Shown piece by piece: positions 1-8,733 of a stretch of 35,006 bases of DNA (positions are counted from its first letter, which is position 1; every line of letters begins with the position of its first letter). A model generated the notes under the pieces. It did not search any database. It was given only the letters and a program-made list of their open reading frames with translations, and had not been told where the DNA came from. The position numbers were made by a program, and so were the translations under genes. The stretch spans positions 10,389 through 45,394 of the forward strand of contig WRKR01000021.1 in assembly GCA_009782175.1 (NCBI GenBank), read 5' to 3'. The DNA is from Cystobacterineae bacterium (GTDB lineage: Bacteria; Myxococcota; Myxococcia; Myxococcales; Myxococcaceae).

Positions 1-305
1 AAGTCCACATTTCCACAGACTCTTCTGCTTTTGTTTCCGTTGCTCCCGGAGATCAAAAGATTGAAGAGATTGACGGAGAACTCTATTTGCTCGCTGGCAT
101 AACGCCCGCTCCCTTTCCTGAAGAAGCAGACGATATATACCGTTATGCAAAAAAGAAAGGGAAGACAATATGGATAACCATGAAGAACAGCTCTCCAGAA
201 ATAAAATTTAAAATGGTGGGTGGCCTCTCCAAAAAGGGATATATGCGGATAAAATGCAATTCACTTGAAGAAGCCAAAGCACTGGCTGCTCAGCTTGGTT
301 TATGA
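1..305 (+). CDS. Small periplasm-facing protein, 3' part; paralog of the gene at 1483 (candidate immunity protein)
   Basis: The reading frame is open from the window edge (codons in phase with base 3) to the TGA at 303-305, so the 5' end is missing. The visible 100 residues match the protein encoded at 1483-1875 almost line for line, with shared blocks such as DSSAFVSVAP, DGELYLL, GITPAPFP, GKTIWIT, SSPEIKFKM and GYMRIKCNS. By analogy with that copy the missing part should be a short N-terminal membrane anchor or signal. I do not recognise the family. Because paralogs lie on both sides of a predicted cell-wall amidase gene, an immunity role is inferred. It could equally be a co-exported accessory protein. 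Confidence 0.75.
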   Translation, partial: VHISTDSSAFVSVAPGDQKIEEIDGELYLLAGITPAPFPEEADDIYRYAKKKGKTIWITMKNSSPEIKFKMVGGLSKKGYMRIKCNSLEEAKALAAQLGL

Positions 306-334
306 TGGTATGACTGGTGCCGGAAAGCACAACT

Positions 335-1486
335 ATGGAGCGTGGGTTGGACAAGGCATTGATGAGCACAGAGACGAGCAGCACAGAAAAAAACAGAGGC
401 ACCGAAGGCAACACAGAAGGCAACACAGAGGGAAGCGCTGAGGGAGACCGCGTGGGAAGCCGCGTGCATTGGGCTCCGGCTGGCCAAGCGAAGCTGGAAT
501 ATATTCTGGCTCTGGCGCTCATTGTGGTCGCAGCGGTTGTTATATACCTCCTGTTTGGCAACGCGCTGAAAGAGCAGAGCTCGACGGCAACCATGGCCTT
601 GTCCGGGCAAAGCAGCAAGAGCCCAAAGAGCGCAAGCGTTTCATCCGGAATACACATGGACGGGGGGGCGAAAGCGGATGAAACGCTTGTCGTCTATGAC
701 GATGGTTTTTTGAGTGGCAGCGGCAAGCCATGGATAGATTCTGCGGCCGCAGCTCCAAATGGCAAAGGCATGGCCAAAGACATGGCCAAAAGCAAGGACA
801 AGGGAAAGGAGATGGGCCAGGACATGGCCAAAGACATGCCCAAGGGCATGGACCAAGGCACGGGTAAGGGCAAGAGCGTGGGCACGGGCATGGCCAAGGG
901 CATGGAGAAGGGCCAAGACAAAGGCCCCAACAAAGGCCAAGGCAAAGAGGGCATAGGTTCGGGTGAAACAGAGCTCAATTCATGGCTGATGCAGGCGCTT
1001 ATTGCAAAAGCCGCCAAGGCTCGTCTGGGCGAGGGAGGTTGGGGAAACCCCGGCTATAGAGGCGGGCTGGGGTGGCTCACGGAGCATAAATGCAACCTCT
1101 TTATAAAGAGGGTGGCTGAAGAGGGAAATTCCATGCCCCCCCTGCTCCACAACAGGCCGGCCACGGCAGAAGAAATGGCAAACCCCCAGCAACACATTGA
1201 GGGTTGGAAGGTGGTGCTCGACGGGAGCCTCCAAGAGGGCGATGTGGTTGCCATCGCCATGCCGGATTTTGAATGTACAGGACACATGGGCGTTGTTGTC
1301 TTTCACAACAAAGAACCCACGACGGTTTCCCTCAGCAGCAACACCGGCGACATAGAATGGAATGACTGGGGTTTCAGAGACTATGGGAAAATGCGCAAAA
1401 TAGAGTCACACCCCGACTTTGTTGGTCCACCACAACTTCCTTTTGCAGATAGAGACAAGACGATACGCCGCTATATAAGCCCATGA
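335..1486 (+). CDS. Flp-pilin-like membrane segment fused to a CHAP/NlpC-like cysteine amidase domain (candidate effector)
   Basis: The product is 383 residues from ATG 335, which has GGAAAG upstream; GTG 317 and ATG 362 are alternatives. Residues 1-50 are polar with TEGN repeats. Then comes AGQAKLEY, a G/XXXXEY prepilin-peptidase-like site (cut after G50, E at +5, Y at +6), followed by a hydrophobic helix at about 56-76, as in Flp/Tad pilins. Residues 140-205 are low complexity, rich in Met, Lys and Gly. The C-terminal 150 residues carry KCNLF (Cys253) and GDVVAIA...GHMGVVV (His317), the Cys-His layout of CHAP/NlpC-P60 peptidoglycan hydrolases. The stop overlaps the next start (ATGA), so the two are translationally coupled. 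A secreted or pilus-displayed wall hydrolase is inferred. The enzymatic domain is the firmer part of the call. Confidence 0.65.
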   Translation: MERGLDKALMSTETSSTEKNRGTEGNTEGNTEGSAEGDRVGSRVHWAPAGQAKLEYILALALIVVAAVVIYLLFGNALKEQSSTATMALSGQSSKSPKSASVSSGIHMDGGAKADETLVVYDDGFLSGSGKPWIDSAAAAPNGKGMAKDMAKSKDKGKEMGQDMAKDMPKGMDQGTGKGKSVGTGMAKGMEKGQDKGPNKGQGKEGIGSGETELNSWLMQALIAKAAKARLGEGGWGNPGYRGGLGWLTEHKCNLFIKRVAEEGNSMPPLLHNRPATAEEMANPQQHIEGWKVVLDGSLQEGDVVAIAMPDFECTGHMGVVVFHNKEPTTVSLSSNTGDIEWNDWGFRDYGKMRKIESHPDFVGPPQLPFADRDKTIRRYISP

Positions 1487-1875
1487 GAAAACTCCAATAT
1501 TTCTTTGCCATCTTCATTGTATTGTTCGTCATTCTAGGTATTGTTATCGCCTCTTATTCAGGTGGTGGCGAAGTTCACATTTTGGCGGATTCTTCCGCTT
1601 TTGTTTCTGTTGCCCCCGACAGACAACGGATGGAAGAAATGGACGGAGAGCTCTATCTGCTCGTCGGCATCACCCCCGCTCCCTTTCCTAAAGAAACCAA
1701 AAGAATATACCATTATGCAAAAAAAAGGGGGAAAACCATATGGATAACAATAAAAGACAGCTCTCCAGAAATAAAATTCAAAATGCTAGGTGGCTTGTCT
1801 ACAGATGGCTATATGCGTATAAAATGCAACTCACATGAAGAAGCCGATGCCCTCTCCTTTGAGCTTGGGTTGTGA
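1483..1875 (+). CDS. Membrane-anchored small protein (candidate immunity protein), paralog of the partial gene at 1
   Basis: The product has 130 residues. Residues 5-24 (QYFFAIFIVLFVILGIVIAS) form a single N-terminal hydrophobic segment after a short basic start, so the soluble part of about 105 residues probably faces the periplasm. The ATG overlaps the stop of the amidase-like gene (ATGA), a sign of coupled expression. Roughly 70 percent of the aligned residues match the partial gene at the window start. No catalytic motif is visible and I do not recognise the family. Coupling to a predicted peptidoglycan hydrolase, with a second copy on the other side, fits a periplasmic immunity protein. 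That is inference from context. Confidence 0.75.
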   Translation: MRKLQYFFAIFIVLFVILGIVIASYSGGGEVHILADSSAFVSVAPDRQRMEEMDGELYLLVGITPAPFPKETKRIYHYAKKRGKTIWITIKDSSPEIKFKMLGGLSTDGYMRIKCNSHEEADALSFELGL

Positions 1876-1885
1876 ACCTTCAAGC

Positions 1886-2090
1886 ACTTTTGTTGAAAAA
1901 GGCTTTAAAAACAGCGTGGAAAACAGCTTTGAAAACAACCTTGAGAACGGTTTTAAAAACGGTTTTGAAAACGGTTTTGAGAACGGTTTTGAAAACGGTT
2001 TTGAAAACGGTTTTGAAAACGGTTTCCGTTGAACACAGCGTTGCTTAAAAACAGCATCTGAAAACAACTTTGAAAACGACTTTGTTTAAA
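1886..2090. repeat. 12-bp tandem repeat array, unit AACGGTTTTGAA
   Basis: Seven units start at 1946, 1958, 1970, 1982, 1994, 2006 and 2018, with decayed units on both sides (about 1886-1945 and 2030-2090). Each unit contains the short dyad GTTTT-G-AAAAC. A frame through the array reads NGFE over and over, but it has no gene-like context, so I treat the array as non-coding. It lies between the amidase locus and the ribosomal super-operon. Confidence 0.85.
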
Positions 2091-2311
2091 AATTGTTTTG
2101 GGGGGACCTAGAGATAAACTCAAGCATTTATGAAGGCTTAAGGTTTTTTGCGGGGGGGCCTTCTCGAAGTTTGTTTTTTCTTGTTGCAAGGGGTTTGGGT
2201 TTTTTGGTATGAGCGCCATCCCCGCCGTCGGCTCTGTGACAAAAGAATCGGTTTTCTTGTCGTCTCATCCGTTCGTCGTGGACTGCAGTCGAGCGAAGGA
2301 TTTTTTGGAAA
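2091..2311 (+). promoter_or_regulatory. Leader region of the ribosomal super-operon
   Basis: These 220 bases hold no gene that I can support. A weak sigma70-like pair is visible: TTGCAA at 2184-2189 and TATGAG at 2208-2213 with 18 bases between. GAAGGA just before 2312 can serve as ribosome binding site for rpsJ. The promoter for the long operon should lie here or within the repeat array upstream, but the match is poor. Confidence 0.25.
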
Positions 2312-2620
2312 ATGGCGACACAGAAAATACGCATTCGCCTTAAGGCATATGATGCAAAGCTGTTGGACCAAAGTGCGGGCGATATTGTTGCAACCGCGAG
2401 GCGCACAGGCGCCAAAGTTGCGGGGCCCATACCTCTGCCCACACGGATTAGCCGTTTCACAGTCTTGCGTAGTCCGCACGTCGACAAGAAAAGCCGTGAG
2501 CAGTTCGAAATTCGAACGCACAAGCGCTTGCTCGATATATTTGAGCCGACTCAGCAGACTCTAGACGCGTTGATGAAGCTCGACTTGTCGGCGGGCGTCG
2601 ACGTAGAAATTAAGAGTTGA
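2312..2620 (+). CDS. rpsJ: 30S ribosomal protein S10
   Basis: The product is 102 residues, the usual S10 length, and starts [19 protein letters not shown]. The conserved [19 protein letters not shown] and RTHKRLLDI segments are intact. S10 sits in the 30S head and also acts as NusE in antitermination. It is the first gene of the super-operon. It is followed after five bases by rplD rather than by the usual rplC. Confidence 0.98.
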   Translation: MATQKIRIRLKAYDAKLLDQSAGDIVATARRTGAKVAGPIPLPTRISRFTVLRSPHVDKKSREQFEIRTHKRLLDIFEPTQQTLDALMKLDLSAGVDVEIKS

Positions 2621-2625
2621 TTGCC

Positions 2626-3270
2626 ATGGCTAAATTTGACGTTGTTGACATAGCAAACAATAAAGTGGGCGAAATTGAGCTTGCGGACGAGGTTTTTGCT
2701 CAAGAGCAAAACCCCCACTTGTTCTATGAGGTGGTGAAAATGCAGCAAGCCAACCGCCGCCGCGGCACGGTTGCTGTGAAAAACACCTCTTTGGTTTCTG
2801 GGAGCAACAAAAAGCCCTATCGCCAAAAAGGCACAGGGCGAGCTCGCCAGGGCTCTCACCGCGCCTCCCAATGGGTAGGCGGTGGAAAAGCCATGGGGCC
2901 AAAGCCAAGAGATTATTTTTATAGGCCCTCGCGCAAAGTCCGGCGAGCCGCGTTGGCAAAAGCCTTGTCACTGCGTGCCAGTCAGCAGGCTTTGTTGATT
3001 TTGAATGAGTTTCCGTCCAACGGAAAAACCAAACAGAGTTTTGAAGTGTTGACGAAGGGCTTGGGGCTGAAGAGTGCTTTGGTGGTTGACGAGAAGAGCA
3101 ATGGCCATTTGTTGCTTTCCATTCGGAACCTCACCAAGTTTGATGTGTTGCCCCCGGAAGCCATCAACCTAGAGTCCATATTGAAGCGGAAGAATTTGGT
3201 GCTCACTCAGGCGGCAGCCAAGCAGATTGAGACGGCCTTACTTCAAGCTTTAAGTGCAGGGAAGGCCTGA
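2626..3270 (+). CDS. rplD: 50S ribosomal protein L4
   Basis: The product is 214 residues from ATG 2626; an in-frame TTG at 2617 overlaps rpsJ and is less likely. The loop that reaches the peptide exit tunnel is clear ([15 protein letters not shown], then [13 protein letters not shown]). L4 binds 23S rRNA, and in enterobacteria it represses its own operon; whether it does so here cannot be seen. Normally L3 is encoded directly upstream, and here it is absent. Confidence 0.97.
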   Translation: MAKFDVVDIANNKVGEIELADEVFAQEQNPHLFYEVVKMQQANRRRGTVAVKNTSLVSGSNKKPYRQKGTGRARQGSHRASQWVGGGKAMGPKPRDYFYRPSRKVRRAALAKALSLRASQQALLILNEFPSNGKTKQSFEVLTKGLGLKSALVVDEKSNGHLLLSIRNLTKFDVLPPEAINLESILKRKNLVLTQAAAKQIETALLQALSAGKA

Positions 3271-3280
3271 GGGAAAATCC

Positions 3281-3574
3281 ATGGAGCTCACGCACGTCAT
3301 CAAAGGTCCCATTGTTACGGAGAAGCTGGAAGCTTTTCGCGAAAGCCAAAGGCTTTATGCTTTTTGGGTAGACAGAGCGGCAAGCAAGCAAGAGGTTGCC
3401 CAGGCTGTTTCGCAATTGTTCCGTGTAAAAGTAGAAGAAGTGCGCACATGTATTGTGCGCGGCAAAATCAAACGTAGAGGTCGCTCTTTAATAAAGCGCC
3501 CCAACTATAAAAAGGCTTTTGTCCAGTTGAAAGAAGGGGAGAAGATAGATCTCTTCGACGGAGGGGCAGCCTAA
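3281..3574 (+). CDS. rplW: 50S ribosomal protein L23
   Basis: The product is 97 residues from ATG 3281, with GGGAAA before the start. It begins [19 protein letters not shown] and carries the L23 core [16 protein letters not shown]23 lines the tunnel exit and docks trigger factor and SRP. Its TAA shares the A with the ATG of rplB (TAATG), so translation of the two is probably coupled. Confidence 0.97.
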   Translation: MELTHVIKGPIVTEKLEAFRESQRLYAFWVDRAASKQEVAQAVSQLFRVKVEEVRTCIVRGKIKRRGRSLIKRPNYKKAFVQLKEGEKIDLFDGGAA

Positions 3575-4419
3575 TGGGTAGCAAGAAATTCAAACCGACT
3601 TCTCCAGGCATCAGGACGATGACGGTCTCTGACTTTGCCGAAATTACGCGTGACAAGCCCGAGAAACGCCTCACCGTCTCTTCCAAAAAATCGGGTGGGC
3701 GCAACGTTCACGGACATATTACACGACGCCACCAAGGAGGAGGCCACAAGCGTCGCTATCGCCTCATTGACTTTCTGCGTACAGGAAAGGACGGCGTGCC
3801 GGCCAAGGTTTTCTCCATTGAATATGATCCAAACCGATCTGCCCGCATTGCCTTGTTGCATTATTTGGATGGAGAAAAGCGTTATATTCTCGCCCCCATT
3901 GGCATGAAGGTTGGGGATATGATCCATGCAGGGCCTGAGGCTGACATTCGGCCGGGCAATGCTTTGCCCTTGCAGAACATTCCTGTGGGCACGGTCATCC
4001 ACAACTTGGAGCTTCGACCGGGCAAAGGCGCTCAACTCATCCGCACGGCGGGAGCAGGCGGGCAGTTGATGGCCAAAGAAGGCCTCTATGCACAAGTTCG
4101 ACTGCCTTCAGGTTCCGTGCGCAAGGTTTTAATCAACTGTCGTGCAACGGTGGGGCAGGTGGGGAATGTGGAGCACGAAATTATTTCCATCGGCAAAGCA
4201 GGAAGAAACCGCTGGAAGGGTTGGAGGCCCACCGTGCGTGGTGCAGCGATGAACCCTGTGGACCACCCCCACGGAGGTGGAGAGGGCAAGGCAGGCCAAG
4301 GCAACCCACACCCTGTTTCTCCCTGGGGGCAAAAAACCAAGGGACTCACCACGCGCAAGAATAAGCGCACAGACAAGTTTATTGTTTCGGCTCGCCGCTC
4401 AGGCGTTCGCAGTCAATAG
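3574..4419 (+). CDS. rplB: 50S ribosomal protein L2
   Basis: The product is 281 residues, a normal length. It contains the L2 signature [12 protein letters not shown] near the C-terminus, whose histidine lies close to the peptidyl-transferase centre, and the conserved core [14 protein letters not shown]2 helps subunit joining. It overlaps rplW by one base and is followed by rpsS, as in most bacteria. Confidence 0.98.
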   Translation: MGSKKFKPTSPGIRTMTVSDFAEITRDKPEKRLTVSSKKSGGRNVHGHITRRHQGGGHKRRYRLIDFLRTGKDGVPAKVFSIEYDPNRSARIALLHYLDGEKRYILAPIGMKVGDMIHAGPEADIRPGNALPLQNIPVGTVIHNLELRPGKGAQLIRTAGAGGQLMAKEGLYAQVRLPSGSVRKVLINCRATVGQVGNVEHEIISIGKAGRNRWKGWRPTVRGAAMNPVDHPHGGGEGKAGQGNPHPVSPWGQKTKGLTTRKNKRTDKFIVSARRSGVRSQ

Positions 4420-4434
4420 TTTTGAGGCAAAGCG

Positions 4435-4719
4435 ATGGCTCGTTCAGTTTATAAAGGACCGTTTGTTGACCAGCACCTTCTTTCCAAGGTGGAAGCCATG
4501 TTGGAGTCGAGCAAGAAACAGCCGATTAAAACCTGGTCTCGCAGGTCAACCATTCTTCCTGAGTTTGTCGGGTTTACTTTTGCTGTGCACAACGGGAGGA
4601 AGTTTATTCCGGTTTATGTCACAGAAAACATGGTAGGCCACAAACTGGGAGAATTCAGCCCTACGCGCACCTTCGTCGCACACGCGGGTGACAGAAAGCT
4701 AAGCAAGGGAGGCAAATAA
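4435..4719 (+). CDS. rpsS: 30S ribosomal protein S19
   Basis: The product is 94 residues beginning [19 protein letters not shown]. It carries the S19 block [19 protein letters not shown] and [16 protein letters not shown]19 sits in the 30S head next to S13. Gene order and tight spacing to rplV (five bases) are standard. Confidence 0.98.
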   Translation: MARSVYKGPFVDQHLLSKVEAMLESSKKQPIKTWSRRSTILPEFVGFTFAVHNGRKFIPVYVTENMVGHKLGEFSPTRTFVAHAGDRKLSKGGK

Positions 4720-4724
4720 CCACC

Positions 4725-5081
4725 ATGGAATCCACAGCTCATTTGAGGTATTTGCGAATGTCACCTCGCAAAGTTGCCGTTGTGGCGACTTTGGTGCGTG
4801 GCCAACGCGTAGGCACAGCCATGGATGTTTTGCGTTTCACGAAACGCGCAGCGGCTTTGCCTTTGAGAAAGCTTTTGGAAAGTGCCATTGCCAACGCCAC
4901 ACACCGCTCAGGTGGTGCTGTTGATGTGGACAAGTTGTTTGTCAAACACATTTCCGTGGATCCAGGCCCCATTTTTAAGCGAGTCATGTTCCGCGCGCGT
5001 GGGCAGGGTTATCGCATTCACAAGAAAACAAGCCATGTGCATGTTGTACTCACTGAGGCAAGCAGCAAAGGCAAAGCATAG
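4725..5081 (+). CDS. rplV: 50S ribosomal protein L22
   Basis: The product is 118 residues. The recognisable L22 pieces are YLRMSPRKVAVVATLVRG, LLESAIANATH and the hairpin end GPIFKRVMFRARGQGYRIHKK, which enters the exit tunnel where macrolides act. It lies between rpsS and rpsC as usual. Confidence 0.97.
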   Translation: MESTAHLRYLRMSPRKVAVVATLVRGQRVGTAMDVLRFTKRAAALPLRKLLESAIANATHRSGGAVDVDKLFVKHISVDPGPIFKRVMFRARGQGYRIHKKTSHVHVVLTEASSKGKA

Positions 5082-5103
5082 CCGCAGTTAAGGAGAATTT
5101 GTT

Positions 5104-5787
5104 TTGGGTCAAAAAGTTCATCCCGTTGGTTTTCGCCTTGGTGTCATTCGCAGTTGGAACTCGAAGTGGTTTGACGAGAAGAATTATGCGCAATGGCTCT
5201 ATGAAGACTTAAAAATCCGCGAGTGTGTCAAAAAGTCTTTAAACCACGCCGGCGTGTCCAAAGTGGAAATTGAGCGTGCGGCGAACAAAGTTAAGGTGAA
5301 TGTTTTCACAGCACGCCCAGGCATTGTTATTGGCAAGCGTGGTGCGGGGTTGGAGAGTGTGAAGAAGGATTTGCAAAAAATTACGGGCAACGAGGTATTT
5401 TTAAACATTATTGAAGTCCGCAAAGCGGAGATTGATGCGCAATTGGTTGCGGAGAACATTGCGACACAACTGGAGCGGCGCATTGCTTTTAGGCGGGCGA
5501 TGAAGAAGTCCATTCAAATAGCCATGAAGTTTGGGGCCAAAGGCATACGTGTCGCTTGTTCAGGCCGTCTGGGTGGTGCGGAAATGGCTCGCTATGAGTG
5601 GTATAGAGAAGGAAGAGTCCCCCTGCACACCTTGAGGGCGGACATTGACTATGGTTATGCCGTAGCCAACACCACCTATGGGACCATTGGCTGCAAAGTT
5701 TGGGTATGTCGCGGGGAAGTGCTGCCGACAGGCAATACAGCCAACACAGCTTTGGCCAACACGGGTTTGGCTAACAAAGGGCAATAA
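5104..5787 (+). CDS. rpsC: 30S ribosomal protein S3
   Basis: The product is 227 residues from a TTG start with AAGGAG about nine bases upstream. It begins [20 protein letters not shown], as S3 does. The type II KH fold shows its GxxG loop in [13 protein letters not shown]3 lines the mRNA entry channel and has helicase activity there. The C-terminal tail, with [10 protein letters not shown], is low complexity. Confidence 0.98.
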   Translation: MGQKVHPVGFRLGVIRSWNSKWFDEKNYAQWLYEDLKIRECVKKSLNHAGVSKVEIERAANKVKVNVFTARPGIVIGKRGAGLESVKKDLQKITGNEVFLNIIEVRKAEIDAQLVAENIATQLERRIAFRRAMKKSIQIAMKFGAKGIRVACSGRLGGAEMARYEWYREGRVPLHTLRADIDYGYAVANTTYGTIGCKVWVCRGEVLPTGNTANTALANTGLANKGQ

Positions 5788-5808
5788 GACTCCAGAGAGA
5801 TTTAAGTC

Positions 5809-6228
5809 ATGCTACAACCAGCACGCACAAAATATAGAAAAATGCATAAAGGGCGCATGCCTGGGCTCGCCTATAGGGGCAACAAGCTCTCTTTTGGTGA
5901 AATAGGGCTGGTAGCGCTGGAACCCGGCTGGGTAACTTCGCGTCAAATTGAGGCAGCGCGTATTGCCATGTCTCGCAAAGTGAAGCGCGGCGGCAAAATT
6001 TGGATCCGCATTTTCCCGGACAAGCCCATAACGAAGAAGCCGGCAGAAACCCGCATGGGAACAGGCAAGGGCGGCATTGAATATTATGTGGCTGTTGTGA
6101 AGCCGGGCCGCATGCTCTATGAGATGGCCGGGACGGCAAAAGAATTATCCATTGAGGCGTTGAAATTGGCTGCTGCGAAATTGCCGATTGCAACTCGGAT
6201 TGTGCATCGCAGCGATCAGGCCCTTTGA
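5809..6228 (+). CDS. rplP: 50S ribosomal protein L16
   Basis: The product is 139 residues, a usual length. It carries [17 protein letters not shown] at the start, then [18 protein letters not shown] and [13 protein letters not shown], all L16 hallmarks. L16 supports the A-site tRNA on the 50S subunit. Confidence 0.98.
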   Translation: MLQPARTKYRKMHKGRMPGLAYRGNKLSFGEIGLVALEPGWVTSRQIEAARIAMSRKVKRGGKIWIRIFPDKPITKKPAETRMGTGKGGIEYYVAVVKPGRMLYEMAGTAKELSIEALKLAAAKLPIATRIVHRSDQAL

Positions 6229-6242
6229 TTGGAGTCTATGCC

Positions 6243-6458
6243 ATGGCGACAGCAAAAGAATTGCAGGAGTTAAACATAGAGGATTTGAAGCGTCGCGCTC
6301 AAGAATTGCGTGAGACGGTTTTTCAAAACCGCATGAAGCGCAGGCTGGCTCTGGAAACGAATTTTTCAGTGCACAAAAAAGAAAAGAAAGAGTTGGCCCG
6401 GGTGTTGACGGTCATTAACCAAAAGCTTCAAGAAGCAAGGAAACCTGCCGATGGCTGA
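6243..6458 (+). CDS. rpmC: 50S ribosomal protein L29
   Basis: The product is 71 residues from ATG 6243. An in-frame TTG at 6225 overlaps the rplP stop and is less likely. It is a two-helix protein with ELNIEDLKRRAQELRETVF and a basic second helix (KKEKKELARVLTVINQ). L29 sits near the tunnel exit. Its end overlaps the rpsQ start by eight bases. Confidence 0.95.
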   Translation: MATAKELQELNIEDLKRRAQELRETVFQNRMKRRLALETNFSVHKKEKKELARVLTVINQKLQEARKPADG

Positions 6459-6750
6459 AACAACTGAAGTCCAAACGCCAAAGCGTGCTCGTCCGAGGAC
6501 TCGGGTGGGGATTGTGACGTCAAATAAAATGCAAAAGACGGTGGTGGTGGCCGTAACTCGTCGAGCTGCCCACCCTCAATATGGAAAAGTGTTAAACCTG
6601 CGCGTGAAATATAAGGCACATGTTGAGGACCATGAGTTTCCCAAAAACGTAACAGTCAACGAAGGCGACAAAGTGTTGATTGGCCAGACGCGTCCCTTGT
6701 CCAGGGACAAGTGCTGGACGGTGCTTAAGGTTTTAGAGAAGGCGAAATAA
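6451..6750 (+). CDS. rpsQ: 30S ribosomal protein S17
   Basis: The product is 99 residues, slightly longer than average because of a basic N-terminal extension (about 15 residues) before RVGIVTSNKMQKTVVVAV. The OB-fold protein carries HPQYGKVL and the end motif RPLSRDKCWTVLKVLEKA. S17 is an early 16S rRNA binder in assembly. Confidence 0.97.
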   Translation: MAETTEVQTPKRARPRTRVGIVTSNKMQKTVVVAVTRRAAHPQYGKVLNLRVKYKAHVEDHEFPKNVTVNEGDKVLIGQTRPLSRDKCWTVLKVLEKAK

Positions 6751-6782
6751 CGGGCCTTCTGTCGCCGAAAGGGTGAGTTGAG

Positions 6783-7151
6783 ATGATCCAGATGAGCAGC
6801 GTTCTTGATGTCGCCGACAATTCAGGTGCCAAGAAGCTATATTGTATTAAAGTTTTGGGTGGCTCGCGCAGGCGCTATGCTTCCATAGGCGACATTATTG
6901 TCGTTTCCATACGTGAGGCTTTGCCGAACTCCAAGGTGAAGAAGGGTGATGTGGCCAAGGCTGTTATTGTGCGCACGGCACGAGAAGTCGGCCGCCCTGA
7001 TGGAAGCTATATTCGTTTTGACAACAACTCCGCCGTCCTCATTAACAAGGACATGGAGCCCATAGGCACACGCATTTTTGGCCCTGTGGCCCGAGAGCTG
7101 CGCGCCAAGAAGTTTATGAAAATAATTTCCCTTGCCCCCGAGGTTCTCTAG
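6783..7151 (+). CDS. rplN: 50S ribosomal protein L14
   Basis: The product is 122 residues and starts [19 protein letters not shown], the L14 signature. It continues with [17 protein letters not shown] and [23 protein letters not shown]-type motifs. L14 forms part of the subunit interface and is the target of the silencing factor RsfS. Confidence 0.98.
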   Translation: MIQMSSVLDVADNSGAKKLYCIKVLGGSRRRYASIGDIIVVSIREALPNSKVKKGDVAKAVIVRTAREVGRPDGSYIRFDNNSAVLINKDMEPIGTRIFGPVARELRAKKFMKIISLAPEVL

Positions 7152-7154
7152 GCC

Positions 7155-7496
7155 ATGCAGAAACTAAAAGTTGGAGACACAGTCCAGGTGACCAAAGGGA
7201 AAGAGTCGGCTTTGCCCGTGAGCCAGAGGCGTGGCCGCGTGTTGTCCATTGATTGGAGCGCCTTGCGCGTGCGCGTGGAAGGCCTGCGCAAAGTGAAACG
7301 CCACACACGCAAAAGCAACACGCACCCTGAGGGTGGCATTATTGAAAAAGAGGGCAGCATTGCTTTGGCAAACCTTGCTGTGGTTTGTCCCAAATGCGAC
7401 AAGCCAAACCGCATTGGCATCCGCAGTTTGGAGAAAGAGGAGGGGAAGGTGAAGAAAGTTCGTTTTTGCAAGGGCTGCGAGGAAGCACTGGCATAA
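7155..7496 (+). CDS. rplX: 50S ribosomal protein L24
   Basis: The product is 113 residues with an N-terminal KOW motif (VGDTVQVTKGKE...RGRVLSID). The C-terminal half has paired cysteines in CPKCDKP and FCKGCEE, so it is the zinc-ribbon form. L24 starts 50S assembly. The gene follows rplN with a three-base gap. Confidence 0.97.
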   Translation: MQKLKVGDTVQVTKGKESALPVSQRRGRVLSIDWSALRVRVEGLRKVKRHTRKSNTHPEGGIIEKEGSIALANLAVVCPKCDKPNRIGIRSLEKEEGKVKKVRFCKGCEEALA

Positions 7497-7555
7497 GAGG
7501 TTTTGAAACACAGGTTTAAAAACAGCAACATTGGTTGTTTTTTTGAGGTTTAAAA

Positions 7556-8218
7556 ATGGCAGAAGGAAAAAAACCCAAGTCCGACGACAAATCCAAAAAA
7601 GTCGATCGCAAAGGGAAAAAGGACGAAGTCAAAAAGACGGGTTTTGCAGCTCAAATAGATGAGAGCCTTGAAGTCCGCCCTGCGCGCCTCAAAGAATATT
7701 ATAGGAAAGAGGTTGTGCCGGTTCTGATGAAGGAGCTGGGTTTTTCCAACCCCTTCCAAATTCCGCGCCTTGAAAAAATTGTCCTGAACATGGGGCTTGG
7801 CGAAGCAACCGCCAACAGCAAAATTCTGGACTCTGCGGTGGATCAGCTGGCTGTCATCAGCGGACAAAAACCCATTGTCACCCGAGCGCGCAAATCCATC
7901 GCCAACTTCAAGCTGCGCCAGGGGCAGGCCATTGGCTGTGCGGTAACTTTGCGCTCCAACCGTATGTATGAGTTTTTGGACCGCCTCATCAACATTTCAC
8001 TGCCCCGCGTTCGCGACTTCAAAGGAGTATCCAGCAAAGCTTTTGACGGACGAGGCAACTATACGCTGGGCATTAGGGAGCAGATTATTTTTCCCGAAAT
8101 TAATTATGATCAGATTGAGAAAGTCAAAGGCCTCAACATCAGCATTGTGACCACAGCCAGGACAGATGAGTTGGCTTTGGCTTTGCTTCGCAAGTTTGGA
8201 ATGCCTTTTAGGAATTGA
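7556..8218 (+). CDS. rplE: 50S ribosomal protein L5 with a lysine-rich N-terminal extension
   Basis: The product is 220 residues against about 180 for typical L5. Roughly 40 extra residues at the front are Lys- and Asp-rich ([20 protein letters not shown]). The core starts at [18 protein letters not shown] and holds all L5 blocks ([45 protein letters not shown]). An internal start would have to be a non-ATG codon, so the extension may be real. L5 binds 5S rRNA and contacts P-site tRNA. rpsN is missing downstream. Confidence 0.95.
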   Translation: MAEGKKPKSDDKSKKVDRKGKKDEVKKTGFAAQIDESLEVRPARLKEYYRKEVVPVLMKELGFSNPFQIPRLEKIVLNMGLGEATANSKILDSAVDQLAVISGQKPIVTRARKSIANFKLRQGQAIGCAVTLRSNRMYEFLDRLINISLPRVRDFKGVSSKAFDGRGNYTLGIREQIIFPEINYDQIEKVKGLNISIVTTARTDELALALLRKFGMPFRN

Positions 8219-8323
8219 AACAGCGGTGAGCGAACCACCGGGATGGGCTCGGCAGGCGCTTGTTGCAAAAGAGAAAACGATGTTTGAGAGACTGTTTGAG
8301 AAACAGAGCATGGAGAAGCGGGG

Positions 8324-8722
8324 ATGATGGTGAGCGATCCTGTGGGTGATATGTTGACGCGACTGCGCAATGCAACGCGCGCGGGGCACGAGAGGGTGGT
8401 GATGCCTTCTTCCAGGTTGAAGGTGGAGATTGCGCGTGTCCTCAAAGAAGAAGGTTATATCATCGACTATACCGTGCACGAGCGCAAGCCTCAGAATGAG
8501 CTGACTGTCGACCTCAAATATGGTCCGCAGAAGGTTTCTGTCATCCGTGAGCTCAAGCGTATTTCGAGGCCAGGCTTGCGCCACTATGTTGCGAAGCGGG
8601 AAATTCCTCGAGTATTGGGCGGCTTGGGTATTTCTATTTTGTCCACCTCCAAAGGCATATTGGCTGACCATGAAGCGCGTCGACAGAACGTGGGTGGTGA
8701 GCTTTTGTGCACGGTGTGCTAG
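8324..8722 (+). CDS. rpsH: 30S ribosomal protein S8
   Basis: The product is 132 residues from the first of two adjacent ATG codons (8324; 8327 is equally possible). It carries [19 protein letters not shown] at the N-terminus, and [21 protein letters not shown]-type C-terminal residues with the basic loop before them. S8 binds the central domain of 16S rRNA and, in E. coli, represses the spc operon. The 105 bases before it hold no S14 gene. Confidence 0.97.
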   Translation: MMVSDPVGDMLTRLRNATRAGHERVVMPSSRLKVEIARVLKEEGYIIDYTVHERKPQNELTVDLKYGPQKVSVIRELKRISRPGLRHYVAKREIPRVLGGLGISILSTSKGILADHEARRQNVGGELLCTVC

Positions 8723-8733
8723 GCGAGGGTTCC

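Noticed and set aside
1835-2032. Plus-strand frame of 65 codons reading NGFE repeats
   Set aside because: It starts inside the preceding gene in another frame, and its regularity comes from the 12-bp DNA repeat.
1886-2090. CRISPR array
   Set aside because: Units are 12 bases with no unique spacers and no cas genes nearby; the same holds for 14956-15382.
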